Of a stretch of DNA of 61,169 bases, positions 1 through 8,741 are shown piece by piece (positions within the stretch are counted from its first letter, which is position 1; every line of letters begins with the position of its first letter). Location: contig CANRLH010000009.1 in assembly GCA_947631455.1 (NCBI GenBank), forward strand, positions 1 through 61,169, given 5' to 3'. The DNA comes from an uncultured Clostridia bacterium. GTDB lineage: Bacteria; Bacillota; Clostridia; Oscillospirales; Ruminococcaceae. Under the pieces are notes generated by a model. That model saw nothing but the letters and a program-made list of their open reading frames with translations, was not told the origin of the DNA and searched no databases. A program made the position numbers and the translations under genes.

Positions 1-99
1 TTCACAAGATAATTTATAGTTATCCTTTATTTCGACCATATACATAGATAAATATAGGATACACAGAAAAATTTACTAAAATACTCATTTCTTCATCAT

Positions 100-143
100 T
101 CGACAAATCCTTGTTTTTTAAGTATAATATGAATATAATACTT
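100..143 (+). promoter_or_regulatory. promoter with overlapping palindrome upstream of tyrosine recombinase
   Basis: A -35 TCGACA and a -10 TATAAT are separated by 17 bp. The -10 lies in a near-perfect inverted repeat (AAGTATAATAT, GA, ATATAATACTT) with one mismatched pair at 120-143. The arrangement suggests a repressor or recombinase site controlling the downstream gene, but no bound protein is known. Confidence 0.55.
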
Positions 144-161
144 AAATGAAAGGACTTGCCT

Positions 162-1070
162 ATGGAAAGAATAAATGCGTACTATGACTTATTTTTGCGA
201 TACTGCCGTAATAATAAGAACCTAAATAGTAAGACCCTAAAGGCATATAAAATAGATCTGTTTCAATATCAAATCTTTTCCGATGCCGTAATAGATAAAC
301 AGCACATTTTATCGTACATAGAATATCTTAATAAAACTTTTGCACCTAAAACGGTCAAACGTAAAATCGCAACGATAAAAGCCTTTACTAGGTTTTTATT
401 GCTTGAAGATCTGATTGAAGTTAATCCGTTTGATAAGATTCGGCTGAATTTAAAGGAGCCTAAAATTTTACCCAGGACCATACCGCTTAATATAATAAAT
501 GAGATTTTGAAAACAGCGTATGATCAGCTCAATGGCGAGTTGAGCACATATCAATACAAAACAATTCTCAGGGATATTGCTGTTTTAGAATTCCTTTTTG
601 CTACAGGCGTCAGGGTATCTGAATTGTGTTCGCTTTCGCCGTATGATGTTGATTTGATAAATCATACCGTAAAAATATTCGGTAAGGGATCTAAAGAGCG
701 AATTATTCAAATTGAAAATAAAGATGTGCTGAATGCTCTGAGGTCTTATAAATCCGCATTTGAAAGCGATATTGATAATAACGGCTACTTCTTCATAAAT
801 AAGCTGCACAAACGCTTGTCTGAGCAATCAGTGCGTGAAATAGTTAAAAAGTATGCAAAAATGATTCACTATAATAAAAATATCACTCCGCATATGTTCA
901 GACACTCTTTTGCAACTCTTTTGTTAGAAGAGGATGTTGATATCCGTTATATACAAAAGATGCTGGGGCATAGCTCCATTACTACCACACAAATATATAC
1001 TCATGTTGCTTCTGCTAAACAAAAGCAAATTTTAATTGCAAAGCATCCTAGAAATAAGATAAAATTATAA
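162..1070 (+). CDS. tyrosine recombinase, XerC/XerD-like
   Basis: Site-specific recombinase that cuts and rejoins DNA through a tyrosine nucleophile. All catalytic landmarks are visible in the 302-aa product: the first Arg in ATGVRVSEL, the Lys in GKGSKER, HMFRH (His-x-x-Arg), the LGHSS histidine and the IYTH tyrosine. An N-terminal SAM-like core-binding domain covers roughly residues 1-95. The ATG was chosen over an in-frame TTG six bases earlier because AAAGGA sits 7 bases before the ATG. It stands alone, with no recognisable phage or transposon genes next to it in the window, so it may be a chromosome-dimer Xer protein, a remnant integrase or an inversion enzyme. The family is certain, the role is not. 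Confidence 0.9.
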   Translation: MERINAYYDLFLRYCRNNKNLNSKTLKAYKIDLFQYQIFSDAVIDKQHILSYIEYLNKTFAPKTVKRKIATIKAFTRFLLLEDLIEVNPFDKIRLNLKEPKILPRTIPLNIINEILKTAYDQLNGELSTYQYKTILRDIAVLEFLFATGVRVSELCSLSPYDVDLINHTVKIFGKGSKERIIQIENKDVLNALRSYKSAFESDIDNNGYFFINKLHKRLSEQSVREIVKKYAKMIHYNKNITPHMFRHSFATLLLEEDVDIRYIQKMLGHSSITTTQIYTHVASAKQKQILIAKHPRNKIKL

Positions 1071-1259
1071 CAATTAAAGTGATTATTTGTAATAGTTATA
1101 TGGTATATTTCTACAAATACAGTATAGCATTTATTTCTTTGCTTAAATTATGGATGTAAAAAATCGTTGATATTTTGTCAAAATCAGTAATATATTGTTA
1201 TGCAGAGTAAGGTTTAAGCTTATGTTAATATTTTTTGTAAATATCTGTCAGGCTGTGGC

Positions 1260-2003
1260 TTAATACGGACTTTCCATGCTTTCAGCTTTTAAAATCGCTT
1301 CTTCAAGAGTCATATCGTAAAAAAGACCTGCGCTAAAGATTCGTCCCGATCGCTTGTCGTCAATAAACGCTCCGACAACAACTCCGGGAAGCGAACTTTC
1401 AGGAGAGTTTGTTGCGTATGGCCCTCCGAGATCGGTTCTGCACCAGTCCGGGTCGGTGAGATTTATTGTGACGTCACTTCCGTTGAGCTTTGAGCCGAGG
1501 TCAATAGTCACCTTGTCAAGAGCCGCCTTGCTTGCGGAATAGCCCGCCTGCTCTGGCTCAAGGCGTATACCACTTGTGGTGTTTACTATTCTGCCGAAGC
1601 CCTTTTTTTGCATTTTGGGAAGAAAATGATAGCATATCATCATAGGTGCGATGGTGTTTATAAGAAAGCTTTTTTCATAATCCTCGGCGGGAGTTTTTGT
1701 GTATTCGCTGCGGTATGCCACCTGCATACCGGCATTGTTGAGTATGATATCAACATCAACACCCGTGCTGTCGATACTGTCAAGCATTTTGTTGACATCG
1801 CTAACGCAGGTAAATTCCGCAGATACCGCAAGAGTATTTACTCCTAGCGTCCGGAGCTTTCTTGCCTCTTGCTCGGAAGCGGAAAGCGATCTGCTGTGAA
1901 CAATTATATTGCAGCCGCGCTCTGCTAAAAACTGTGCCGCAAGCTTACCTATACCTCTTGTGGCGCCTGTTACAAGCGCCCACTTTCCTTTTACATCAAC
2001 CAT
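1260..2003 (-). CDS. short-chain dehydrogenase/reductase (SDR)
   Basis: NAD(P)-dependent oxidoreductase of the classical SDR family, 247 aa, the usual length. The Rossmann cofactor motif TGATRGIG is near residue 13, the NNAG motif near residue 90 and the catalytic YSASK (Tyr-x-x-x-Lys) near residue 155. AAGGAG lies upstream of the start. There are no pathway neighbours, so the substrate cannot be named. The last third (acidic, with a DPDWCRTDLGG segment) resembles carbonyl-reductase-like SDRs more than FabG, but this is only an impression. It is convergent with the recombinase gene, and no clear terminator was seen between them. Confidence 0.88.
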   Translation of the reverse strand: MVDVKGKWALVTGATRGIGKLAAQFLAERGCNIIVHSRSLSASEQEARKLRTLGVNTLAVSAEFTCVSDVNKMLDSIDSTGVDVDIILNNAGMQVAYRSEYTKTPAEDYEKSFLINTIAPMMICYHFLPKMQKKGFGRIVNTTSGIRLEPEQAGYSASKAALDKVTIDLGSKLNGSDVTINLTDPDWCRTDLGGPYATNSPESSLPGVVVGAFIDDKRSGRIFSAGLFYDMTLEEAILKAESMESPY

Positions 2004-2589
2004 TTGTAAAATCTCCTTTTTGTATTTATATATAAATTCAGTTTTATGTAACTTTATCGCATTATAACAAACTTATAATTTGCTGTCAATAAAATGCTGC
2101 CCTATTTATTAGTGATTTCTGTTTTACTCGACGGCAACAATTGTTAAAAGAGCGTGTTTATTATAGTAAATCGGGTGATTATTTGCGACTAACATATTTC
2201 GGTCAATTCGCACGATCCTTGATTCAATGAGTGCGCGAGGTAAAAATTACAGGGCAGTCAAAGAAAAAGACACCGTGGAATAATAATGTATAGTTCACTT
2301 TCCGATAGCGTTTTTTTATTATGAAAAAGAACAAACCGCCTTGGCTCATTTTTGCCAAAGCGGTTTGCCCTACAGTTTCTTCGGGTAAAGAAAAATCTAC
2401 AAACAGATTATAGCACACGATTTCTTTTATGCGTGTCGAAATTTGGCATTACAGCTTAAAAATTTTTTGTCCGATAAGGTATTTATTTTCTGCGGCTATA
2501 TTAGTTTTAAAAAACAGCCTGTTGCACAAGTTATTGAACCGATAATTTGTGTAAAGTGTAGAATTTTTTGCCGAATATTCATTTATATA
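2004..2589. other. intergenic region, no supported gene
   Basis: AT-rich stretch without a convincing coding region. The only structure I see is the strong hairpin at 2333-2366, listed separately. A 64-codon frame across it on the minus strand lacks a ribosome-binding site and is rejected. Confidence 0.6.
2333..2366 (-). terminator. 13-bp hairpin, possible terminator or small-RNA end
   Basis: AAACCGCCTTGGC pairs with GCCAAAGCGGTTT across an 8-nt loop, with one G-T pair. On the minus strand the stem is followed by GTTCTTTTTC, which would suit a rho-independent terminator. No gene reads into it from that side, so it may close an unannotated small RNA. Confidence 0.4.
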
Positions 2590-2618
2590 TTGCCAAAAAA
2601 GTAAATGTGTGATATACT
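2590..2618 (+). promoter_or_regulatory. promoter of the Yip1-like gene
   Basis: TTGCCA and TATACT are separated by exactly 17 bp, about 50 bp before the start codon of the next gene. Confidence 0.6.
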
Positions 2619-2669
2619 GTTTTGTATAAGTCAGGCAAAATATACGCTTGTAAGAAGGGAAGTTATTTT

Positions 2670-3422
2670 ATGAACGAAAATGAAGAAAAGGTAACCGGCA
2701 CTCAAAATCCTGATCAGAATCAGGTGCAGCAGCCGACAGCATCTATTGATCCTCAGAATCAATACGTATATGCTCAGAGTACGCCGCAAAAGAAAAGCAG
2801 CATTGACATCGGCAAGGAAATGGGAAACACAATGACCGGCATAGTTGAGGTTTTAAAATCTCCGGCAGACGGTATTCCGAAGTTTGTAGGCAAGTCCAAT
2901 ATCGTTACATCGCTTATTATTGCGGTGATTTACGCTCTTGTAAGGATTATCTTCGGAATGATCAATCTAGCTACATACTCGATTGACACATCAAGCTCAA
3001 TTGAAGACATGGTTTACGATTACCTCGGTTCAGGTTCAGTCGGTAACACGTTCGGCACATATGTTGCAAGATTCTTTATGGAACTGTTGATAGCTGTTGC
3101 GACGCTGGCGGTTATTGCCGGAATCGTAATGCTGTGCGCTCAGTTTATCGGAAAGCAGAAAATCACTTTCTTTAAGGGTCTTTCAATTGCAAGCCTTTAT
3201 GCGATCGTGGCTATCCCGACAGTAATTATCGAATTCCTGTTAGGACTTGCAAGCGCAGGCTTTGCTTCTGTTTTCACGTCCTTAGGAACGACCATTGGCA
3301 TAATATTCGTTACAATGGCTCTGGCAAACGAAATAAAGGATAACAACAAGCTGCCTTATGCGGTTGGCGTTACATTTGCTTGTGTTACGCTTGTAACATG
3401 GATTTTAGAGCTTATTTTCTGA
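2670..3422 (+). CDS. polytopic membrane protein, Yip1-domain-like
   Basis: A 250-aa protein with a Gln/Pro-rich soluble N-terminus (about residues 1-65) followed by about five hydrophobic segments (from the IVTSLIIAVIYALV stretch to the C-terminus). This layout and the loop pattern resemble Yip1/DUF1282-type bacterial membrane proteins, whose role is not established. The start was placed at MNENEEK because AAGGGA lies 9 bases before it; an upstream in-frame codon has no such site. It is monocistronic: a promoter precedes it and a strong terminator follows. Confidence 0.6.
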   Translation: MNENEEKVTGTQNPDQNQVQQPTASIDPQNQYVYAQSTPQKKSSIDIGKEMGNTMTGIVEVLKSPADGIPKFVGKSNIVTSLIIAVIYALVRIIFGMINLATYSIDTSSSIEDMVYDYLGSGSVGNTFGTYVARFFMELLIAVATLAVIAGIVMLCAQFIGKQKITFFKGLSIASLYAIVAIPTVIIEFLLGLASAGFASVFTSLGTTIGIIFVTMALANEIKDNNKLPYAVGVTFACVTLVTWILELIF

Positions 3423-3444
3423 TCTGAAAAGCTATAAGTCCACT

Positions 3445-3472
3445 GCCCCGGAGATTTGATCCGGGGCTTTTT
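3445..3472 (+). terminator. rho-independent terminator
   Basis: GCCCCGGA pairs with TCCGGGGC around a 7-nt loop, followed by five T residues. It closes the preceding membrane-protein gene. Confidence 0.9.
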
Positions 3473-3574
3473 GATACCTGTAAAATATATACAAGTCTCA
3501 ATCAAGACGGGTATAAGCTTAAAAAGATAAGCATATACTTAATTACAAAAATCAGTCAGAGAGGGGCTATATAT

Positions 3575-4033
3575 ATGTTGGTAAAGACTATAAAGGTCAA
3601 AAAACTCGGCGTGGTAATTGCTGCGTGTATTGCGGCGGCTTTATTTATTTTTCTGGTAGTTTACGGAGTGGCACACGCATATTCGGATGACTGCGTAACG
3701 CTTGAAACCGAAGAGCAAAGACAAAGCTTTATAAAGGAGATGGGCTGGGAAACAGATCCAAGCTATGCTGAGACATCGGCGGCAAAGATCCCGGTCGAGT
3801 TCGGAGACGTATACGAGCAGTACAACGAGATCCAGAAGCAGCAGGGCTTTAATCTGGAAAAGTACAAGGGAAAAGAGATAGAAATATATTCATATAAGAT
3901 AACAAACTATCCGTCAGGAAGAGAGAATGTATTTATAAATCTTATGGTTTTCGAGGGCAGACTTATAGGAGGAGATGTATCCTGCAATGAGCTGGACGGC
4001 TTTATGCAGGGACTTAAAAAATCGGAGAGTTAA
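3575..4033 (+). CDS. DUF4830-type membrane-anchored protein
   Basis: A 152-aa protein with one N-terminal membrane anchor (about residues 12-32) and a small extracytoplasmic domain. The segment with QRQSFIKEMGWE and the closing VSCNELDGFMQGL match the DUF4830 family as I remember it; the function is unknown. The stop lies 13 bases before the pseudouridine synthase start, so the two are probably co-transcribed. The start has a GAGAGGGG site upstream. Confidence 0.65.
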   Translation: MLVKTIKVKKLGVVIAACIAAALFIFLVVYGVAHAYSDDCVTLETEEQRQSFIKEMGWETDPSYAETSAAKIPVEFGDVYEQYNEIQKQQGFNLEKYKGKEIEIYSYKITNYPSGRENVFINLMVFEGRLIGGDVSCNELDGFMQGLKKSES

Positions 4034-4046
4034 AGGAAGTGCAGGG

Positions 4047-4769
4047 ATGTCAAAGATCATGCGGCTTGACAGGTTCATCGCAGGACAGATAAGCGATATT
4101 TCAAGAAGCGCGGCAAAGCAATATTGCAGGCAGGGGAGAGTACTTGTAAACGGTAAAAAGGCAGCGTTTGATCAGAAGATAGATGCCGAAATAGACGAAA
4201 TATCCGTTGACGGCGAAAAGGTTCGGTACAAGGAGCATATATACATAATGCTCAACAAGCCTCAGGGATATGTCTGCTCGACAAGGAATGGAAACAGCCC
4301 GACAGTTCTTGAGCTTGTGCCGAAAAGGCTTTATCGCTGCGGACTTTTTCCCGCGGGGCGGCTTGACAAGGATACGGAGGGGTTTGTGCTGATAACCGAT
4401 GACGGAGAGCTTTCGCACAAAATGCTATCTCCCAAAAGCCACGTTGATAAGAGATATTATGTTGAGCTTAAGGATGATATAAGGGAAGATACCGCAGATA
4501 TTTTTGCGTCCGGAATGACGATTGATAACAATGAAGTGTGTCTTCCCGCAAAGCTTGAGAGAGTCAAGGACAATGACAAAGCGTGCTTTCTGACACTTCA
4601 CGAGGGCAAGTTTCATCAGGTCAAGCGGATGTTTTCACAGCTTGGAAACGAGGTCGTTTATCTAAAGCGTGTATCTATAGGAAGTATGGAACTTGACCGG
4701 GATCTGCCACTGGGAGAATGTTTAGAGATTTTGCACAAAGATATACAAAAACTTTTGGACAAAACATAA
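4047..4769 (+). CDS. RsuA/RluB/RluF-family pseudouridine synthase
   Basis: Converts a specific uridine in ribosomal RNA to pseudouridine. An N-terminal S4 RNA-binding domain (about residues 5-60) is followed by the catalytic domain. The catalytic aspartate is in GRLDKDTEGF, the family's hallmark, and the C-terminal segment GKFHQVKRMF is typical. The 240-aa length fits. I chose MSKIMRLDRF as start because AAAGGAAG lies 7 bases upstream; the longer open frame overlaps the preceding gene. Whether the target is 16S (RsuA) or 23S (RluB/RluF) cannot be decided from sequence alone. Confidence 0.88.
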   Translation: MSKIMRLDRFIAGQISDISRSAAKQYCRQGRVLVNGKKAAFDQKIDAEIDEISVDGEKVRYKEHIYIMLNKPQGYVCSTRNGNSPTVLELVPKRLYRCGLFPAGRLDKDTEGFVLITDDGELSHKMLSPKSHVDKRYYVELKDDIREDTADIFASGMTIDNNEVCLPAKLERVKDNDKACFLTLHEGKFHQVKRMFSQLGNEVVYLKRVSIGSMELDRDLPLGECLEILHKDIQKLLDKT

Positions 4770-4833
4770 ATTTCCAAGAAAACTTTCGTGATTATGAATA
4801 ATTTATTGTGCTAAAGTTTAGTCAATTCTACAC

Positions 4834-4862
4834 TTGTATTTTGCTAAAACAACTGGTATTAT
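4834..4862 (+). promoter_or_regulatory. putative promoter of the MsmK-like ATPase gene
   Basis: TTGTAT and TATTAT at 17-bp spacing; an alternative -10 TATAAT starts three bases later. The AGGAGG ribosome-binding site at 4910-4915 is very strong. Confidence 0.45.
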
Positions 4863-4923
4863 AATATAGGAACAATTTTTAGTAATTGATTTTCTATTAC
4901 TATATATTTAGGAGGTTGCATAA

Positions 4924-6066
4924 ATGGCAAGTGTATCACTTAGAAACATTTACAAAAAGTATCCGGGAAATGTTGTAGCCGTTACAGACTTCAATATTGA
5001 GATCAAGGATAAGGAATTTATTATCCTGGTTGGTCCTTCCGGATGCGGCAAGTCTACTACATTGAGAATGATTGCAGGACTTGAGGAAATAAGCGACGGA
5101 GAGCTTTATATCGGAGAGAGACTTGTAAACGATATAGCTCCTAAGGACAGAGATATCGCAATGGTTTTCCAGAACTACGCTTTATATCCTCATATGACCG
5201 TATTTGAGAATATGGCATTCGGTCTTAAATTAAGAAAGGTTCCTAAGGATCAGATTGCAAAGAAGGTTGAGGAAGCTGCAAGGATCCTCGACATTGCTCA
5301 TCTCCTCGACAGAAAGCCGAAGGCCTTGTCAGGAGGACAAAGACAGAGAGTTGCGCTGGGCCGTGCTATAGTTCGTGAGCCGCAGGTATTCTTACTTGAC
5401 GAGCCTCTTTCAAACCTTGATGCTAAGCTTCGTGCTCAGATGAGAACGGAGATCTCAAAGCTTCACAAAAAGCTCGGAACTACGTTTATTTATGTAACTC
5501 ATGACCAGACAGAGGCTATGACGATGGGAGACAGAATCGTTGTTATGAAGGACGGCTTCATTCAGCAGATCGACTCCCCGACAAATCTTTACAACAACCC
5601 TGTAAACCAGTTCGTTGCAGGATTTATCGGTTCTCCACAGATGAACTTTATAGATTCAAAGCTGTTAAAGAAAGACGGTAAGTACGTAGTTGAGTTTGGT
5701 TCTGAGGATACAAAGACCACACGCGGTGTTAAATACACTGTTGAGATCCCTGAAGCAAAGGCTGACGCAGAGGTTTTAGAGCCTATGGTTGGAAAAGAAG
5801 TTGTTCTGGGTATCCGTCCTGAGTGTATACACGATGAGGAAATGTTCCTCTCGACTGCTAAAACGGGTGTGATCGATACGACCGTTGAAGTAACCGAAAT
5901 GATGGGTGCTGAGACTTATCTTTACCTCAACTGTGAGGGGATCCCGCTCACAGCAAGAGTTTCGCCCAGATCCACAGCGAGACCGCAGGATAAGATCAAG
6001 GTTGCTATTGATCCTAACAGGATACACATCTTTGATAAGGAAACAGAAAAGTCTCTTATCAATTAA
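4924..6066 (+). CDS. ugpC: sugar ABC transporter ATP-binding protein, MsmK/UgpC-like
   Basis: Cytoplasmic ATPase of carbohydrate ABC importers (CUT1 type). Walker [10 protein letters not shown] is near residue 37, the signature [14 protein letters not shown] near 135, Walker [13 protein letters not shown] near 157 and the H-loop [13 protein letters not shown] near 190. The C-terminal third has the two OB-fold TOBE repeats typical of MalK-like proteins. The 380-aa length is standard. No permease or binding protein is nearby, so this is an orphan ATPase. In other Gram-positives one such protein (MsmK in streptococci) energises several sugar importers encoded elsewhere, and I infer the same here. 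Confidence 0.9.
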   Translation: MASVSLRNIYKKYPGNVVAVTDFNIEIKDKEFIILVGPSGCGKSTTLRMIAGLEEISDGELYIGERLVNDIAPKDRDIAMVFQNYALYPHMTVFENMAFGLKLRKVPKDQIAKKVEEAARILDIAHLLDRKPKALSGGQRQRVALGRAIVREPQVFLLDEPLSNLDAKLRAQMRTEISKLHKKLGTTFIYVTHDQTEAMTMGDRIVVMKDGFIQQIDSPTNLYNNPVNQFVAGFIGSPQMNFIDSKLLKKDGKYVVEFGSEDTKTTRGVKYTVEIPEAKADAEVLEPMVGKEVVLGIRPECIHDEEMFLSTAKTGVIDTTVEVTEMMGAETYLYLNCEGIPLTARVSPRSTARPQDKIKVAIDPNRIHIFDKETEKSLIN

Positions 6067-6078
6067 ACTGATAAAAAT

Positions 6079-6116
6079 AACAGGCGATCGGTGTTTAGCC
6101 GTTCGCCTGTTTGTTT
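6079..6116. terminator. bidirectional terminator between convergent genes
   Basis: AACAGGCGATCGG pairs with CCGTTCGCCTGTT (one T-T mismatch) around a 7-nt loop, followed by a T-rich tract. It can serve the ATPase gene on the plus strand and the transporter gene on the minus strand. Confidence 0.85.
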
Positions 6117-6120
6117 TTGT

Positions 6121-7068
6121 TTATCCTTCAAGTTTTTCTCTCTTAAATCTGCCCCTGCTTACTAGAATTATTCCGACCGACACCAGCACAAGTGAGACAA
6201 GACCTTTTACATTAAGTATATCGTTTTCTTTAAGCACAGCGGTTGAAAACAGCGCGCCGAACACGGGGATCAAAAAGCTGAAAACAGTGATTTTGGAAAC
6301 CGGGTTGTGCTTTAAAAGCTGAGCCCATATAGTATATGCAACCGCAGAGACAAGCGTAAGATAAACAAACACTGTTATTGACCCAAAGCCTAAATGGCCA
6401 AGCCTTCCGCCGAATATTATCCCGCCCAGTGTCATTGCGGCTCCGCCTATAATAAACTGATATCCGCTCAGCATTGTGGGGTCGTCATAGGCGCTGTAAC
6501 GCTTCATAAACACCGAGGAGCAGGCGTATCCTGTTGTGGAAATGAGTATAAAACCTTCTCCGAACAGCGAGAAATCAACAAGCGTTTTCAAACTGTCGGT
6601 TTTTATATTTATAAGGAAAACACCGATAAATCCTATAATGGCGCCGATTATTTTAATCGGGGTGACCTTCTCCATTTTGAAAATAACGCCGGACAGGATC
6701 AGTGCGATAAAAACACTGGTGCCGTCTAATATCGAGGACTTAACACCCGTGGTATTTGCAAGTCCGATGTAGAAAAAGACATATTGTATCATTGTCTGAA
6801 ACACGCTCAGCTTTGCTGTCCTGAAAATAGAAGCGGCTGATTTCGGATAAATAAAGCCTTTTGATATAACACTTCCTATAATTATTGTAAGAACTCCGGA
6901 AAAGAAGAATCTTATTCCCGCAAACAGTATCTGAGACGGAATATCGGCTGAATCTATCTGCAAAAACCTGTAACCGATCTTTATTACAGGTATGGCGGAG
7001 CCCCAAAGCGCACAGCATAGCGTGCAAAGCAAAACTCTGAGCGTTGTGTTATTAAAATTTATCCGCAT
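6121..7068 (-). CDS. EamA/DMT-family transporter
   Basis: Integral membrane protein of the drug/metabolite transporter superfamily, 315 aa with about ten hydrophobic segments arranged as two EamA repeats (roughly residues 10-150 and 165-305). Landmarks are the N-terminal CALWGSAIPVIK, the IGAIIGFIGVFLI stretch ending repeat 1, and SFLIPVFGALFS in repeat 2. Such proteins export amino acids, nucleotides or other metabolites, and the substrate cannot be predicted. It has no co-transcribed partner, and the C-terminus is Lys/Arg-rich and cytoplasmic. Confidence 0.85.
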   Translation of the reverse strand: MRINFNNTTLRVLLCTLCCALWGSAIPVIKIGYRFLQIDSADIPSQILFAGIRFFFSGVLTIIIGSVISKGFIYPKSAASIFRTAKLSVFQTMIQYVFFYIGLANTTGVKSSILDGTSVFIALILSGVIFKMEKVTPIKIIGAIIGFIGVFLINIKTDSLKTLVDFSLFGEGFILISTTGYACSSVFMKRYSAYDDPTMLSGYQFIIGGAAMTLGGIIFGGRLGHLGFGSITVFVYLTLVSAVAYTIWAQLLKHNPVSKITVFSFLIPVFGALFSTAVLKENDILNVKGLVSLVLVSVGIILVSRGRFKREKLEG

Positions 7069-7138
7069 TATAACACCTCCAACAAAGATATATTAGCATA
7101 TTTTATGCTGCTTTGCAAATAATGGAAGGTATCAATTG

Positions 7139-7167
7139 TTGACAAAACAAAGTTTTTGGTATACAAT
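7139..7167 (+). promoter_or_regulatory. promoter of the phosphatidyltransferase gene
   Basis: A consensus TTGACA and TACAAT are separated by 17 bp, about 200 bp upstream of the start codon. It therefore implies a long 5' leader. Confidence 0.7.
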
Positions 7168-7227
7168 AGCTTTGTTGTGAAATTTAAGTCGATCGGATAT
7201 AGCTAATTTAAATTTTTCACCATGACC

Positions 7228-7317
7228 GCGACCTTATGTCCCTCGTCATTCAGGCGTTTAGGATCATATTAGTCTTTCTGTGTAAGGCTTTACTGGCGGG
7301 GCTAACGCCAAGGTCGC
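7228..7317 (+). ncRNA. candidate structured 5' leader
   Basis: GCGACCTT at the left end is the perfect complement of AAGGTCGC at the right end, and would close a 90-nt domain. Inside it lies a second hairpin, TGGCG/CGCCA with a 7-nt loop, directly abutting the closing helix. The preceding promoter would transcribe it. I could not match it to a riboswitch class I know, so it is a structural prediction only. Confidence 0.4.
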
Positions 7318-7368
7318 TTGTTAAATGACAGGGCAAGGCCCTTACTCAGAATTAAGAAGGCAAAAAGT

Positions 7369-7938
7369 ATGTTTAAGAATCTTTTTAAAAATGCTATTAC
7401 AATACCGAATTTTTTAACGCTTTTGCGGTTTGTATTTTTAATACTGTTTATGGTGTTGTATCTTGGTGCGGATAATAAGCGCCAGGAATATACAGCGGTT
7501 GTTTTTCTTGCTATCGGTTTTCTAACCGACTTTTTCGACGGATATATTGCACGGCGCTTTAATATGATATCTGATCTTGGCAAGGCGCTTGACCCGATAG
7601 CTGATAAGCTCTCGCACGGAGTAATAATGCTGTGCCTTTGCGCAAAGCACAAGCTCATGATAATGCTTGTAGTAATTCTGATAGTTAAAGAGGGCTTTAT
7701 GGCGGCTATGGGTATAAGAAACTTCAAGCGTGGAATCGTAAACAGCGCCAAATGGTTCGGGAAAATATGTACTGCAATTTTGTTCGTTGCGCTCATAGCG
7801 CTTCTGATTCTGCCGCTTAGCAATGCGGCGGCAAATACGATAATTGTAATTTGCGGAATTGTTATGCTGTGGTCTCTTGTAATGTATGTGCGTTTCTTTT
7901 ATCTTGAAAACAAAGAGATCAAATGTGCAGATGAATAA
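7369..7938 (+). CDS. CDP-alcohol phosphatidyltransferase (PgsA-like)
   Basis: Membrane enzyme that transfers a phosphatidyl group from CDP-diacylglycerol to an alcohol. The family motif D-G-x2-A-R-x8-G-x3-D-x3-D is complete (DGYIARR, then GKALDPIADK) near residues 55-78. Several hydrophobic helices follow; the length is 189 aa. Glycerol-3-phosphate is the likeliest acceptor (phosphatidylglycerophosphate synthase), but cardiolipin-type or other acceptors are not excluded. The start ATG follows AAGAAGG by 8 bases; an upstream in-frame TTG lies in the structured leader and is rejected. Confidence 0.82.
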   Translation: MFKNLFKNAITIPNFLTLLRFVFLILFMVLYLGADNKRQEYTAVVFLAIGFLTDFFDGYIARRFNMISDLGKALDPIADKLSHGVIMLCLCAKHKLMIMLVVILIVKEGFMAAMGIRNFKRGIVNSAKWFGKICTAILFVALIALLILPLSNAAANTIIVICGIVMLWSLVMYVRFFYLENKEIKCADE

Positions 7939-7948
7939 TTATTTTGTT

Positions 7949-7991
7949 AAAAAGTAACCGACAGCCGTTAAAAGCTGTCGGTTACTTTTTT
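7949..7991. terminator. bidirectional terminator
   Basis: A 17-bp stem formed by AAAAAGTAACCGACAGC and its complement around an 8-nt loop, flanked by A and T tracts on the two strands. It ends the phosphatidyltransferase gene and could act on both strands. Confidence 0.92.
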
Positions 7992-8149
7992 ATATTGCAG
8001 TTAGCAGTGATTTGATTTTATTCTGCCTAGTTGCTGTGATCTGGTAAGGCCATTAAAACAGCCTTAAACTGAAAGCACAAAATTCCGAAAAAAGCGTTTT
8101 TAATGAAAAAATATTTTGCTCACCTAACGGCTAAACCAAAGAAAATAAT

Positions 8150-8659
8150 CTACTTGTCTTTGTTTTCGTCGTTTTTACCGGTTACCGCCAACATAATTTT
8201 TGCAAGCAGTATTATAACGGTAGACCATAAAACGCCTTCAGCGATTCCCGAAAGCAATGAGGTAAACACGCCTGATACGGACGTTGCATATTGGCTTATG
8301 TGTGAGAACATTCCGATAAAACCTGAAAGCACGAAAAGTATGCCGACGATAATTGCGGCGATAACCGAAAGCTTTTCGAGATTAAGCCCCAACACCGTTT
8401 TTTCTATGGGCTTTTTTGGAGCCGCCATATTAGGTTGAGGATAATAATTGGGTTGCGGATATGTGAACTGCTGATTAGTAAACCCTCCCTGAGGTGCCTG
8501 CTGCGGCCGTGGCTGCGGCGGTATCTGAGGCGCCGGGATCGGCTGTGGAGCAGGTGTTTGCTGAGGCTGTTGATTTAAAGGCTGAGCATTGTTTGTTCCG
8601 CACTGAGAGCAGAAGGTCATACCCTCTTTTAACTCTGCTCCGCAATTTTTACAAGTCAT
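8150..8659 (-). CDS. zinc-ribbon membrane protein
   Basis: A 169-aa protein. An N-terminal zinc ribbon (CKNCG ... CSQCG, about residues 3-22) is followed by a Gln/Pro/Ala-rich linker (about 25-80) and a C-terminal hydrophobic region with one or two membrane segments (about 95-160). This domain order is common in Firmicutes proteins of unknown function. GGGAGG precedes the start. The zinc ribbon should be cytoplasmic. No partner is evident; the gene upstream of it on the same strand is also a membrane-anchored unknown. Confidence 0.72.
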   Translation of the reverse strand: MTCKNCGAELKEGMTFCSQCGTNNAQPLNQQPQQTPAPQPIPAPQIPPQPRPQQAPQGGFTNQQFTYPQPNYYPQPNMAAPKKPIEKTVLGLNLEKLSVIAAIIVGILFVLSGFIGMFSHISQYATSVSGVFTSLLSGIAEGVLWSTVIILLAKIMLAVTGKNDENKDK

Positions 8660-8741
8660 TTAAAATTCCTCCCTTGATTATTTAAAATTTATTATACGGG
8701 AACAGTTCCCCGGGGTTACAGTGTTAGCTTTATAAAAAGAC

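Noticed and set aside
2224-2418. 64-codon minus-strand frame in the gap before the Yip1-like gene
   Set aside because: It runs through the strong hairpin at 2333-2366, lacks a ribosome-binding site and looks like translated low-complexity sequence.
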